A stretch of 64,000 nt of DNA, taken from Bog-756 sp963830165 (GTDB lineage Bacteria > Actinomycetota > Acidimicrobiia > Acidimicrobiales > RAAP-2). Of this stretch, positions 15,597 through 24,574 are shown one piece after another. The first letter of the stretch is position 1, and each line of letters begins with the position of its first letter. The stretch is from NCBI GenBank assembly GCA_963830165.1, contig CAWHKZ010000006.1:62001-126000 (forward strand), read 5' to 3'. The position numbers and the translations under genes are program-made. Under the pieces are notes generated by a model. That model did no database searches, had not been told where the DNA came from, and saw only the letters and a list, made by a program, of their open reading frames with translations.

Positions 15597-16946
15597 TCAC
15601 CGCTGGCCGGCCGGAGCGCCGCCGCCGATGTGCTTGCGGAGCGCTTTGAGGGTGTCGACGTAGATCTCCGAGAAGGTGGGGAACGGCTGGATCGTGTCAC
15701 GCAGCACCTCGAGCGGCACCCTGGCCCGGATGGCCAGGGTGGCTTGCTGCAACCACTCGCCGGCCTCGGGTCCCAAGGCGGAGGCGCCGGTCAGCACGTC
15801 GCCGTCGCTGAGAAGGGTCAGAAAGCCGTTCGATTGTCCGTAGGCGTGGGTGTACGTCGCGGTCTTGGCCACCTCGGACAGCTGGGTGGTGGCCTGGAAG
15901 GGGGCTGCCGTGGCCCCCACCGACGCCGCCTGGGGGTCCGTGTACACGACATCGGGAATGGCCTCGTAGTTGGCCTGACGGGGCTCACCCAGGATGTTGG
16001 CGGCGACGACCTCGCCCTGGTATTTACCCACGTGGGTCAGCAGCCGCACGCCGGTGACATCGCCGATGGCCCACAGGCCGTCGCCGGCGCGCAGGTGGCC
16101 GTCGACCGGGATGCCGTGTCGGTCGGGGCGGACGCCGACCGTGTCGAGGCCGATCCCGTCCACGCGGGGGCGCCGGCCGGTGGCGAGGAGCAGGTGGTCG
16201 CCGCGCACCTCGCGGCCGTCATCGAGGGCGAGGACGAAGTCCCCGTCCTCGCGGCGGGCCGCCGTCGCATGGATGCCCAACAGCAGTTCGATGCCGTCGC
16301 CGCGCAGTACCTCGCCGAGCGCCTCGCCCAGCGGTGCGGGCTCGCGGGCGAGCACGTGGGCCGCTCCCTCGACCAGGACCACCTCGCCGCCCAGGCGGCG
16401 CACGGCCTGGGCCATCTCGGCGCCGACCGGGCCGCCACCCAGAATCAGCAGGCGTCGCGGCACGGCCTTCATGCCGGTCACCTCGCGGCTGGACCAGACA
16501 CCCTCGAGGTCGGCCAATCCCGGGACCGGGGGCACGACCGGATCCGAGCCGGTCGCCACGACGACGTGCTCAGCGGTGTGGGCCACGCCGTCGACTTCGA
16601 CCACACCCACTCCGGCGAGCCGGCCACTGCCGCGCAGCAGGTCGATGCCCCTGTCCGTCAACCACTGCACCTGGCCGGAATCCGAGTAGTTCGAGACCAT
16701 GACGTCGCGGTAGGCCAGGGCCGCTTCGACATCGACCTGGGCGCTCGCGGCCGCTTCGCGTGCCCCCTCGACGGCCTCCCCGGGGCGCAGCAGCGTCTTG
16801 GAGGGGATGCACGCCCAGTAGGAGCACTCGCCGCCCGCCAGCTGGCGTTCGACCACGGCGACCCGCAGTCCACCGTCGGCCAACTCGCCCGCACAGTGTT
16901 CACCCGGCGACCCGGCGCCCAGGACGATGACGTCGTAGCTGCTCAT
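15597..16946 (-). CDS. FAD pyridine-nucleotide disulfide oxidoreductase
   Basis: The 449-residue protein has GAGSPGEHCAGELADGG (FAD binding, 10-26), the redox-active pair in GGECSYWACIPSK (Cys41 and Cys46), a second Rossmann motif LILGGGPVGAEMAQAV near 170 and ATGRRPRVDGIGLDTVG. It belongs to the dihydrolipoamide dehydrogenase/mercuric reductase/mycothione reductase group. At the C-terminal dimer interface the usual His in HPFPTFSE is Gln (IQPFPTFSE), so the normal acid/base catalyst appears to be missing. It lacks the mercuric reductase Cys pair at the end, so it is not MerA. A 51-residue ORF overlaps its start and may be co-translated. Confidence 0.85.
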   Translation of the reverse strand: MSSYDVIVLGAGSPGEHCAGELADGGLRVAVVERQLAGGECSYWACIPSKTLLRPGEAVEGAREAAASAQVDVEAALAYRDVMVSNYSDSGQVQWLTDRGIDLLRGSGRLAGVGVVEVDGVAHTAEHVVVATGSDPVVPPVPGLADLEGVWSSREVTGMKAVPRRLLILGGGPVGAEMAQAVRRLGGEVVLVEGAAHVLAREPAPLGEALGEVLRGDGIELLLGIHATAARREDGDFVLALDDGREVRGDHLLLATGRRPRVDGIGLDTVGVRPDRHGIPVDGHLRAGDGLWAIGDVTGVRLLTHVGKYQGEVVAANILGEPRQANYEAIPDVVYTDPQAASVGATAAPFQATTQLSEVAKTATYTHAYGQSNGFLTLLSDGDVLTGASALGPEAGEWLQQATLAIRARVPLEVLRDTIQPFPTFSEIYVDTLKALRKHIGGGAPAGQR

Positions 16947-17098
16947 GCGCTCGCCCCGCCCGCCCCGGTGGCGACGTCGGACTGCTGGTCCACCATGCCG
17001 TGCGCGTGCCCGTCGGACCGGAGCGGTACGGGTCGCCCGCCGTCGTCGCGGCGGCTGGCGGCGACCGGATCGATGGCGGAATCGTCGGTGGCTGGCAT
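16943..17098 (-). CDS. Small hydrophilic protein coupled to the flavin reductase
   Basis: The 51-residue ORF starts at ATG 17098, 7 nt after GGGAGG, and its TGA overlaps the reductase ATG by 4 bp (ATGA). The product is polar (MPATDDSAIDPVAASRRDDG...) with a His-rich spot DGHAHGM. No family is recognised. The good ribosome binding site and the overlap are the evidence that it is translated, at least to deliver ribosomes to the reductase. Confidence 0.5.
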   Translation of the reverse strand: MPATDDSAIDPVAASRRDDGGRPVPLRSDGHAHGMVDQQSDVATGAGGASA

Positions 17099-17413
17099 CG
17101 CGGTACCTCCCACTGATGAGGGGTGGCGACCTGGCGACTGCCAGCTCACCGTCTGGTCACCACCCCGGGAGGCGCGTCGTCACCTTCCGGGGAGATCAGC
17201 CGCCGCCGTCCGGATCACCGGACGAGACCGACGACTGACCGGTCATGTGCTCTGGGGCGTGGCCCGACGGCGCCACCCGCCCGACCAGGGATCCGCCGTC
17301 TCCTGGAGCCACCTTCGCGCCGCTCGCCGCCGAAGTCCAGACCCCTGCATCCGAGCCGGTGGAGGCCATGTGCACTGTTGAGGTGGAGCGGTCTTTGTGG
17401 CTAGCGTTCGGTC
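17099..17413 (+). promoter_or_regulatory. Intergenic region with a leaderless promoter for the DUF5996 gene
   Basis: Most of this stretch shows no gene. At its right end TTGAGG (17378-17383) and TAGCGT (17402-17407) are 18 nt apart, and TAGCGT ends 6 nt before ATG 17414, giving a leaderless transcript. The left end contains the ribosome binding site of the divergent small ORF. Confidence 0.45.
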
Positions 17414-18334
17414 ATGCCGGGTGAGTGGCCGAGAATCCCCTACCGGGAGTGGAGCGAGACCTGCGACACGTTGCACGCCCACACCCAGGTGCTCGGCAAG
17501 CTCTCGGTCGTGCTCGCCCCGGCCCAGCCACAACTGCAGCATGCCGCCCTCCGACTCACCGCACGTGGGTGGGAGACCGCCCCGCTCCCTTCGCCGGACG
17601 GCGGAGGAGCATTCGTCGTGGCACTCGATCTCCTGGTCCACCAGGTGGTGATCGAATCGAGCAGGGGAGTGGTCCGACGGATCCCTCTCACGCCGCATCG
17701 ATCCGTGGGCGAGGTGACCCGCGAGGTTCTCCAGACCATCGCCGATCTGGTCGGAGGTGTCGACATCGATCCGCGCCCCCAGGAAGTGCCGTGGAGCGTG
17801 CCACTCGACGAGGACGAGGAACACCGTCGCTATGACCCGGACAAGGTCACCTCGTACTTCGCGGCGGCCACCCAGGCCGCGCTGGTACTCGCCGCGTTCC
17901 GCGCTCCCTACAGAGGACGGTCGACACCGGTCAATGCCTGGTGGGGCTCGTTCGACCTCGCCGTGAATCTCTTCTCGGGGCTCCCGGCTGCGCCACCGTC
18001 GGATGGGTTCATCATGCGAAACGCCATGGACGCGCAGGAGGTGGCCATCGGGTGGTGGCCCGGAGATGCACGGTCCCCCCGGGCGGCCTTCTATGCCTAC
18101 GCGCATCCGGCGCCCGCCGAGTTCGCCGCGGCGACGCTCGCCCCCGCTCAAGCCCGTTGGGACGCGGCGCTCGGGGAGTACCTCCTGGACTGGGAGGACG
18201 TCTGCACCAGCCCCGACCCACGGGCCCTCGGGCTCGAGTTCGCCCATTCGGCGATGAGCCACGCCTGTTCCGTGTGCAGGTGGGACCCGGTCCTGCTCGA
18301 AAGCGCCGAAGGTACGCCTCCACCCGTCACCTAG
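17414..18334 (+). CDS. DUF5996 family protein
   Basis: The 306-residue protein begins WPRIPYREWSETCDTLHAHTQVLGKLSVVLAP, the signature start of the DUF5996 family, followed by ARGWETAPLPSPDGG and IDLRP-type region VDIDPRPQEVPWSVPLDED. Later motifs include WWGSFDLAVNLFSG and GWWPGDARSPRAAFYAYAHP. The family is cytoplasmic and of unknown function. Length and domain coverage look complete. Transcription appears leaderless. Confidence 0.85.
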   Translation: MPGEWPRIPYREWSETCDTLHAHTQVLGKLSVVLAPAQPQLQHAALRLTARGWETAPLPSPDGGGAFVVALDLLVHQVVIESSRGVVRRIPLTPHRSVGEVTREVLQTIADLVGGVDIDPRPQEVPWSVPLDEDEEHRRYDPDKVTSYFAAATQAALVLAAFRAPYRGRSTPVNAWWGSFDLAVNLFSGLPAAPPSDGFIMRNAMDAQEVAIGWWPGDARSPRAAFYAYAHPAPAEFAAATLAPAQARWDAALGEYLLDWEDVCTSPDPRALGLEFAHSAMSHACSVCRWDPVLLESAEGTPPPVT

Positions 18335-18394
18335 CCGTTCCGGCCCACCAGGCAGTCGACGCGGTCGCCTGGTGACTCCAGCTCCGGTCGGCGG

Positions 18395-21300
18395 CTACTG
18401 CGCGGTGCCGGACGGGAAGTCCGGCAGACCACCGGTCGCGGCCGAGCAGGACTGGGTGTCGGCGGGACCGTCCTGGACCACTCCCGCCTCGTCCGTGCCG
18501 GCGTAGATGCCGGTGAGCGGCGGGCAGGAGGTGCCGGAGCCCGTGGCACCGTCGGCATCCACCGTGTCGAGAGCCCACGAGGGCGTCGAGGGGGTGAGGT
18601 ACCCAGGCGGAGCGAGGTAGGTCAGCAGCGGGTCCCACGTGTAGTTCTTCGTGTAGCCGCTGACGGGGCCCTCGACCCCGAAGGTTCCCACCGGGCCGCG
18701 GGCGAACTGCTGCACTGATCCGTAGATCGCCAGTTTCCCTTCCGCACTCCCGACGTCGAAGTTGTTCACGAGAAAGGATTCGTTCAGCGCGAGGATGGCG
18801 GCATCGATGGTGATGCCCGACTGGTCGGTGCCGTCGACGAGGGCGCCCCCCGGAGTGGCGGGGTCACACAGCGCACCTGCGGTGCCGTCGCAGGAGGCCA
18901 GGACGCCGTCGCCGGTGCTGGCGACCGGGTGGTTGACCTCGACGTACGAGTCGGCGACGAGACCGAGCGAGTCGTTGGGGCCGGCCACCGAGTACGGGCA
19001 GAAGTCCTCCAGTCCGCTCTGTCCGGTCGTCCAGTTGCCCGAGCAGTCCGCGTAGGTCAGGTTGCCGTCGATGACCACGTCGTTCTGGGTGCCGATGGTG
19101 AACTGCCCCGAGAGGTCGCCGCTCACGAAGGCGTCGCCCTCCGCGTCCGGCATGGCGGTCTCGCCGTAGTAGCAGTTGTCGCAGCCACCGGCGGTGGTTT
19201 GCGAGTTCGGGCCGTACCCCACTCCGGGGGAGAGGGTGTCGGACTGGCCGAGGGTGCCTTCCGAGGGCCCGGTGTAGGTGCCACCGCTGTAGTCGGCCGA
19301 GAACGACCCCGTGCCGTCGGTGGCTTCGACGGTCGTGCAGGTGACGGAGGACTGCCAGGCGCCGTCCACCAGCACGGGTGTCGACCAGTCGGCCATCGAC
19401 GCACAACCGGCGATGGCGGACGAGGAGGTCGTGGTATGGCCGGAGACGGTCGTGCTGGTGGTCTGACCGAAGTCCACCGTGGCCCCGGCGCCGATCTGGC
19501 TGACGCTCGAGGTGACGGTGGCGGTCAGCGTGACGGGCTGGCCCGCGACCGGCGACGACGGATCGGCGGTGACGTCGGTCACCGTGTCGGCAACGAGATC
19601 GTCGAAGGGGTTGGCTCCGGTTACCGTCTCGCTCGACGTGGCATTCTCGACGTAGACGACGCCGCCGGCCGGGAGGTCGGCCGTTCCGTCGTTCGGGCAA
19701 TTGTTGTAATTGGTCGTGATGTTGTCGTCGTCCCAGGTGACGGGCGTCCCGGCGTCGGACACCGTGCTCTCGGTGGTGTCCGGACTGATGACCGTCATCC
19801 GGCCGACGCTCCTGCCGTCGACGACGGTGGTGCTGAGGGTGATCTGGGTCGGACCCGAGTACAGGCAGCCGCTGGCGGCGGCCACGGTGGCGAGCTTGGC
19901 GTCGCTCGACGGCGGAGCCTCGACTGGGTGCCCGTAGGTGCTGTTCGCCGCGTCGAAGAGGGCCACGTCGCCGTCGGCCAGGCTGCAGTCGGCATCGCTG
20001 CCGCTCATGCCGTGGCTGTCGTCGACGAACAGGCAGTTCGGGTCCGCGGTCTGCACCGCAGAAGGCGATCCGGGCGTGCCGAACGAAGGGCCCCCGGTGT
20101 CACCGGTGACGAAGATCGAGTCATTGGTGAACAGGGGCCCGAAGAGATAGTCGCCGGGGCCGAAGTAGATGGGACTGCAGCCGCCCTCGTCGTCGTCGGC
20201 GTCGTAGCTGTTCCGCGACCAGTCGTAGTCGCAGCCTGCGTAGTCGCCCGTCTCGCTGAAGGACTCGAGATTGGACCACCAGACGGTGTCGAGGAACCCG
20301 TTGGTCGGCGTGAGGGTGATCGTCGCCTGCTCGAAGGTGTAGCCGTCGGTGGCGGAGGGGTCGACGGCGGCGCCCACGACCTGGACGGACAGGTGGTCGA
20401 TGGCGTGCGTCGAGGGATCGAACGTCGGCTGGGGGTTCCCGAAGGCGTAGTACTCCGAGTCCGAGTCAGAGTCCGCGACCGGGTACCACGTGCCGTATCC
20501 GGCTCCGGTGCACGTTCCCGATCCGTCGGTGCCGGTGCTGCACTGGGCCAGATCCGGGTCGGCGTTGACCGCGGCCACGTAGGCGGTCTCGCCTGCGCCG
20601 ACGGCCTGCTGGGCGGGGGGTTGGCTCCCGACGGTCGGCACCACCGTGTTCGACGGGGTGGACGGTGTCCCGTCGACGGATCCGGCTCGGGCGGTCACGG
20701 TGAAGGCGTAGGTGTCCCCATCGGCGAGCCCGGTCACGGTCACGGGGCTCGGGCCCGACGCCGTCTGCCCACCGTCGGCCGGCGTGGTCTGGTCGGTGGC
20801 CTCGACCTCGTACGTCGTGCCCGTGGGGGCGTCCCCGGGCGGTGCGAACGAGACGGTGGCCTGCCCGTCACCGGCGGTGGCCGTGAGGTCGGTCGGTGCG
20901 CCGGGCACGGCGTCGGGGACGACCTGGTTCGACGCCGATGACGCAGGTCCCGGACCCACCGAGTCCGTGGCCTGGACGGTGAAGACGTAGCTGTCGCCGT
21001 CGGTCAACCCGACCACGGTCACCGGGCTCGTGATGGCGGACGTCGTCTGGCCACCATTGGCGGACGTCGTGAGATCCGTGGTGACGACCTGGTAGGTCGT
21101 GTCGGCACTGGCATCGCCCGGCCCCACGAAGGAGACGGTCGCGTCCCCGTCGCCGGCTACCGCCGAGACGTCCGTAGGTACGCCGGGCACAACGTCAGGG
21201 ACCACCTCGTTGGAGTCCGCGGACGGAGGGCTGGTGCCGATCTCGCTGGTGGCGGTCGCGGTGAACCGGTACGCGTCGCCGTCGACGAGGCCCGTCACGG

Positions 21301-21877
21301 TCAGTGGGCTGGAACTTGCCGAGGCGGTCTGGCCACCGCCCGCCGCCGAGGTCACGTCGATCGCCGTCACGGTGTAGGACGCGATCGGTTCGCCCCCGTC
21401 CGCGGACGGTGGGGTCACGGTGACGGTCGCCGACGTGTCCGACGCGGTTGCCACGACGGACGTGGGGGCTCCGGGCAGGCTGCGCCCTCCGGCACCCGGG
21501 TCGACCAGCAGGGTCACGTGCGCCGACTTCACCCCACCGGGTCCGGTGGCGGTCAGGGTCACGCGCACCTTCTCGGGCTTCTTGCGGGAGTTCTCGGGCA
21601 CGAAGAGCGTGCTCGATGCGGTGCCCGACGCACAGCTGCCGACGGCCGGTGTGAGCGTGGCTCCCGGAGTCGTCGTGGTGAAGGCGCAGGAGGACGCTCC
21701 GGTGACCGTCGCGGCAAGGTGGACGTACCCGCTCGGACCGGCGACGGTCGTCGGTGACACGGTGTAGCCCGCAATCGTCGGCTTCGGTGTCCTCGCTGCT
21801 GCAGCCGCCGTCGATGTCCACCCGACGAGGGTGATCAGTACCGCGGCCACCGCAGCCCGCGCCAAGACCGGTCGCAC
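18395..21877 (-). CDS. Large secreted fibronectin type III repeat protein
   Basis: This is a 1160-residue exported protein. A signal peptide covers residues 1-26 (cleavage after TSTAAAAA). An Ig-like segment follows, then three fibronectin III repeats (about 133-228, 230-325, 327-420) that share GxPTxLxAxAGDGxATVSF and PVTVTGLxDGDxYxFTVxA. The middle is Ser/Thr/Asp-rich with many Cys. Around 790-850 there is a bacterial Ig-like piece (VTADPSSPVAGQPVTLTATVTSSV). The C-terminal part (about 930-1150) has VIDGNLTY, LAIYGSVQQFARGPVGTFG and YTKNYTWDPLLTYLAPPGYL, a right-handed repeat seen in surface/pilus-associated proteins. No LPXTG signal or membrane anchor is seen. It is probably a cell-surface adhesin or structural protein. 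GTG start after GGGGGAAGC. Confidence 0.8.
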   Translation of the reverse strand: MRPVLARAAVAAVLITLVGWTSTAAAAARTPKPTIAGYTVSPTTVAGPSGYVHLAATVTGASSCAFTTTTPGATLTPAVGSCASGTASSTLFVPENSRKKPEKVRVTLTATGPGGVKSAHVTLLVDPGAGGRSLPGAPTSVVATASDTSATVTVTPPSADGGEPIASYTVTAIDVTSAAGGGQTASASSSPLTVTGLVDGDAYRFTATATSEIGTSPPSADSNEVVPDVVPGVPTDVSAVAGDGDATVSFVGPGDASADTTYQVVTTDLTTSANGGQTTSAITSPVTVVGLTDGDSYVFTVQATDSVGPGPASSASNQVVPDAVPGAPTDLTATAGDGQATVSFAPPGDAPTGTTYEVEATDQTTPADGGQTASGPSPVTVTGLADGDTYAFTVTARAGSVDGTPSTPSNTVVPTVGSQPPAQQAVGAGETAYVAAVNADPDLAQCSTGTDGSGTCTGAGYGTWYPVADSDSDSEYYAFGNPQPTFDPSTHAIDHLSVQVVGAAVDPSATDGYTFEQATITLTPTNGFLDTVWWSNLESFSETGDYAGCDYDWSRNSYDADDDEGGCSPIYFGPGDYLFGPLFTNDSIFVTGDTGGPSFGTPGSPSAVQTADPNCLFVDDSHGMSGSDADCSLADGDVALFDAANSTYGHPVEAPPSSDAKLATVAAASGCLYSGPTQITLSTTVVDGRSVGRMTVISPDTTESTVSDAGTPVTWDDDNITTNYNNCPNDGTADLPAGGVVYVENATSSETVTGANPFDDLVADTVTDVTADPSSPVAGQPVTLTATVTSSVSQIGAGATVDFGQTTSTTVSGHTTTSSSAIAGCASMADWSTPVLVDGAWQSSVTCTTVEATDGTGSFSADYSGGTYTGPSEGTLGQSDTLSPGVGYGPNSQTTAGGCDNCYYGETAMPDAEGDAFVSGDLSGQFTIGTQNDVVIDGNLTYADCSGNWTTGQSGLEDFCPYSVAGPNDSLGLVADSYVEVNHPVASTGDGVLASCDGTAGALCDPATPGGALVDGTDQSGITIDAAILALNESFLVNNFDVGSAEGKLAIYGSVQQFARGPVGTFGVEGPVSGYTKNYTWDPLLTYLAPPGYLTPSTPSWALDTVDADGATGSGTSCPPLTGIYAGTDEAGVVQDGPADTQSCSAATGGLPDFPSGTAQ

Positions 21878-22065
21878 GATGCTTCCCCCACCTCTGGATC
21901 ACCGGCGACGGCTGTCGCCCTGGAGGAATTCTAGGGCCCGCAGACTCGCATTCGATAGGAGGAATCTGTTCCGGTGGCAACGGGCATGGACAGGCCCGGG
22001 CTACGGTCGCCGATCCCGAAGAGGAGGTCCGGTCGTCAGCGGGGCACCCGTCGCCTGCACGCCGC

Positions 22066-22635
22066 TCAGCCCTCGAAGAGGTCGTTGAGCTCGTCCGCGT
22101 GATCCTCCTCCTCCTTGAGGATCTCCTCGATGAGCCGGCGGGAGGTGATGTCGGCCGCGCCGAGCCAGCGGATGATCTCGGTGTAGGCCTCGATGACGAT
22201 GCGTTCGCCGATGAGGTTCTCGCGGAGCATGCCCTGCAGGTCGGTCTCGTCGTCGGGCGCGGAGTAGTTGGTGATGGCACGCTCCGTCATCGTGGCGGGA
22301 TTCATGTCCGGTGATCCGCCGAGCTGGTTGATGCGGTCGGAGATCCGCTGGAAGTGCCCGAGCTCCTCGGTGGCGTGGTCCACGAACAAGCTGGACACCT
22401 GCTCGCGGTCGATGCCCTGGGCGACGATCGCGTTCTGGGTGTACCGCAGGTAGCACACCATCTCGCTGGCCAGCACCTGGTTGAGCACGGTGACGACCCG
22501 GTCGACGTCCGTGGTGTCGGACGGGGTGACCGGCCCCTGCTTGAGGTGCTGGCGAGCCTCGTCCCGGATGCGGGCGACGTCGATGGCGAAGCCGGAGGCG
22601 GGGTTGTCAGACGATCTGTCTGTGACTGTGGTCAT
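22066..22635 (-). CDS. Ferritin-like/bacterioferritin-type iron protein
   Basis: The 189-residue helical protein has the di-iron pattern LNQVLASEMVCYLRYTQN, FVDHATEELGHFQRI, ENLIGERIVIEAYTEII and LIEEILKEEEDHADEL, giving the Glu...ExxH...Glu...ExxH set of ferritin-like domains in four helices. The first 35 residues are an extension. It probably oxidises and stores iron, or acts Dps-like against peroxide. It lies directly downstream of catalase on the same strand, a pairing that supports a role in oxidative stress. Confidence 0.87.
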   Translation of the reverse strand: MTTVTDRSSDNPASGFAIDVARIRDEARQHLKQGPVTPSDTTDVDRVVTVLNQVLASEMVCYLRYTQNAIVAQGIDREQVSSLFVDHATEELGHFQRISDRINQLGGSPDMNPATMTERAITNYSAPDDETDLQGMLRENLIGERIVIEAYTEIIRWLGAADITSRRLIEEILKEEEDHADELNDLFEG

Positions 22636-22758
22636 GGTGCTCCTTCCCGGTGGATTCTGCTGGGTGGTCGGACGGACCTCTACGTCCCGATGAGTCTCCG
22701 AGTCGTCGGGATCGTCACGCGCCTCGGTCGATGGAGGGGGGCGGATGGCGGGGTGCAG

Positions 22759-24216
22759 TCAGGACTGTCCGTTGCGGACCCCCTTCTCGACTCGGTCGCC
22801 CAGGCTCTTGTCCACGTCGCGCAGGTAGCCGAAGGCACGTTGCAGTACGGCTTCGGTGACGCCGTTGAGCAGCTGGGCGACGGTGTTGGCCACCAGCCGG
22901 TCCCGGGCGGCGTCGTCCATCACATCGCGGACCAGCGAGCCGGCCTGGGTGAAGTCGTCGTCCTCGGCGTGCGCCTCGAACGCGGTCCGCATGATCTCAC
23001 CTTCGGCGTACCAGCTCGGCGGGGCGTAACGCTCGGGATCGGCGCGTGGGCCGCCCTTGGAGTTCGGGAAGTACACCGGGTCGCTGCGGTTCACGACCCG
23101 CATCAGGCCGTCCTTGCTGTACGTGTTGACCGGCGCGACCGGTGCGTTGACCGGGATCTGCTGGTAGTTGACGCCCAGACGGTAGCGGTGGGAGTCGGCG
23201 TAGGAGAACAGCCGTGCCAGGAGCATCCGGTCCGGGCTGGGTCCGATGCCGGGCACCATGTTGCTGGGCGACGGGGCGAACTGCTCCATCTCGGTGTGGT
23301 TGTCGACAGGATTGCGATCCAGGGTGAACCGGCCCACCTCGACGAGCGGGTAGTCGGCGTGCGGCCAGACCTTGGTCAGGTCGAACGGGTTGATCCGGTA
23401 GCCCGGCGCATCGTCGAACGGCATGATCTGCACGTGCATCGTCCAACTGGGGTAGTCGCCCCCCGCAATCGATTCGAACAGGTCCCGGGTGTGGTAGTCG
23501 TAGTCGGTCCAGACCAGCCCGGCGGCCTGCTCGTCGGTGAAGAACTCGATGCCCTGGTCGGTCTTGAAGTGGTACTTCACCCAGAACCGTTGGCCCTTGG
23601 CATTGATCCACATGTAGGTGTGGCTGGAGTATCCGTTCATGTTGCGCCAGGTCTTGGGTAGCCCGCGGTCGCCCATCAGCCAGACGACCTGGTGCGCGGT
23701 CTCCGGTAGCAGGGTCCAGAAATCCCACTGCATGTCGTTGGAGCGCAGGTTGTTGTCGGTGCGGCGCTTCTGGGAACGGATGAAGTTCTGGAAGTGGATG
23801 GGATCCCTCATAAAGAAGACCGGCGTGTCGTTGCCGACCATGTCGTAGTTGCCCTCGGAGGTGTAGAACTTCAAGGCGAAGCCGCGCAGGTCCCGCCACA
23901 GATCCGGGCTGCCGCGCTCGCCGGCGACGGTGGAGAACCGGGCGGCCAGGTCGGTCGTCGTGTTCGGCTGGAACACCGCCGCCTTCGTGTAGGCGGAGAC
24001 GTCCTTGGTGACCTCGAACCGCCCGAACGCGCCGCTGCCCTTGGCGTGCGGCTGCCGCTCGGGGATCCGCTCCCGGTTCCACTGCGCCATCTGTTCGATC
24101 AGATAGCTGTCCTGCAGCAGGATCGGGCCGCCCACGCCCACGGTCAGCGAATACTTGTCGCTCTCGACCGGGATGCCGGCATCCGTCGTCTGTGTCGGTG
24201 TCTGCTCGGTGGTCAT
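22759..24216 (-). CDS. katA: Catalase (monofunctional haem type, small subunit)
   Basis: The 485-residue enzyme converts hydrogen peroxide to water and oxygen. RIPERQPHAKGSGAFGRFEV carries the catalytic His57, GNYDMVGNDTPVFFMRDPIHFQNFIRSQKR the catalytic Asn, and RLFSYADSHRYRLGVNY the proximal haem Tyr. The length places it in the small-subunit, NADPH-binding clade. GTN-like residues and the FDLTKVWPHADYPLVEVG segment are intact. ATG 24216 after GGAGAGCGGC is chosen over an upstream in-frame start. The ferritin-like gene follows 123 bp downstream. Confidence 0.95.
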   Translation of the reverse strand: MTTEQTPTQTTDAGIPVESDKYSLTVGVGGPILLQDSYLIEQMAQWNRERIPERQPHAKGSGAFGRFEVTKDVSAYTKAAVFQPNTTTDLAARFSTVAGERGSPDLWRDLRGFALKFYTSEGNYDMVGNDTPVFFMRDPIHFQNFIRSQKRRTDNNLRSNDMQWDFWTLLPETAHQVVWLMGDRGLPKTWRNMNGYSSHTYMWINAKGQRFWVKYHFKTDQGIEFFTDEQAAGLVWTDYDYHTRDLFESIAGGDYPSWTMHVQIMPFDDAPGYRINPFDLTKVWPHADYPLVEVGRFTLDRNPVDNHTEMEQFAPSPSNMVPGIGPSPDRMLLARLFSYADSHRYRLGVNYQQIPVNAPVAPVNTYSKDGLMRVVNRSDPVYFPNSKGGPRADPERYAPPSWYAEGEIMRTAFEAHAEDDDFTQAGSLVRDVMDDAARDRLVANTVAQLLNGVTEAVLQRAFGYLRDVDKSLGDRVEKGVRNGQS

Positions 24217-24574
24217 GTGCCGCTCTCCTTCGGTGGACGGAACTCGGACAGTGACAGACTCGGGTTGCACGTTGAGCGACCAAGTGCCCCCACGAGGTCT
24301 CTCCAGCCGAGCGACGAGCCGGGACCCTTCGGCCCCGACCCTTCGTGTACGTGGTAGTCAGTCACGAGCCCGGACGGGCTCTTCTGGCAATGTGCCCGAC
24401 TGCGCAGCGGCGGACCGAGCCACGCGACAACGATGCCCGGAACTCCGCGGATAGTCACTCCCGGCAGCACGGATTGCACGAGTACGGCTAGCTGGGTTGA
24501 CGTCCGCTGCGAGTCGGCGCTGCCTGAAGATGCGCCCGAAGGCGTTCCTGGCTCGCCGGCGATCCGCTCCCACT
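24217..24574. other. Intergenic region between catalase and cydB
   Basis: No gene is supported in these 358 bp; the long open frame here has poor composition and no ribosome binding site. A hairpin GAGCCC-GGAC-GGGCTC at 24366-24381, followed by TTCT on the plus strand, could end transcription of the cyd operon, but there is no clear U-tract in that direction. The catalase promoter should also be here; I cannot place it. Confidence 0.4.

Noticed and set aside
12065..15649. A 1194-residue open frame on the plus strand
   Set aside because: It is the antisense shadow of nhaA and the membrane glycosyltransferase-like gene; the translation is Arg/His/Asp/Gly-rich with no domain, as expected for the opposite strand of high-GC coding DNA.
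18929..20941. A 670-residue plus-strand frame inside the FN3 protein region
   Set aside because: Antisense of the secreted FN3 gene, Val/Gly/Arg-rich and without domains.
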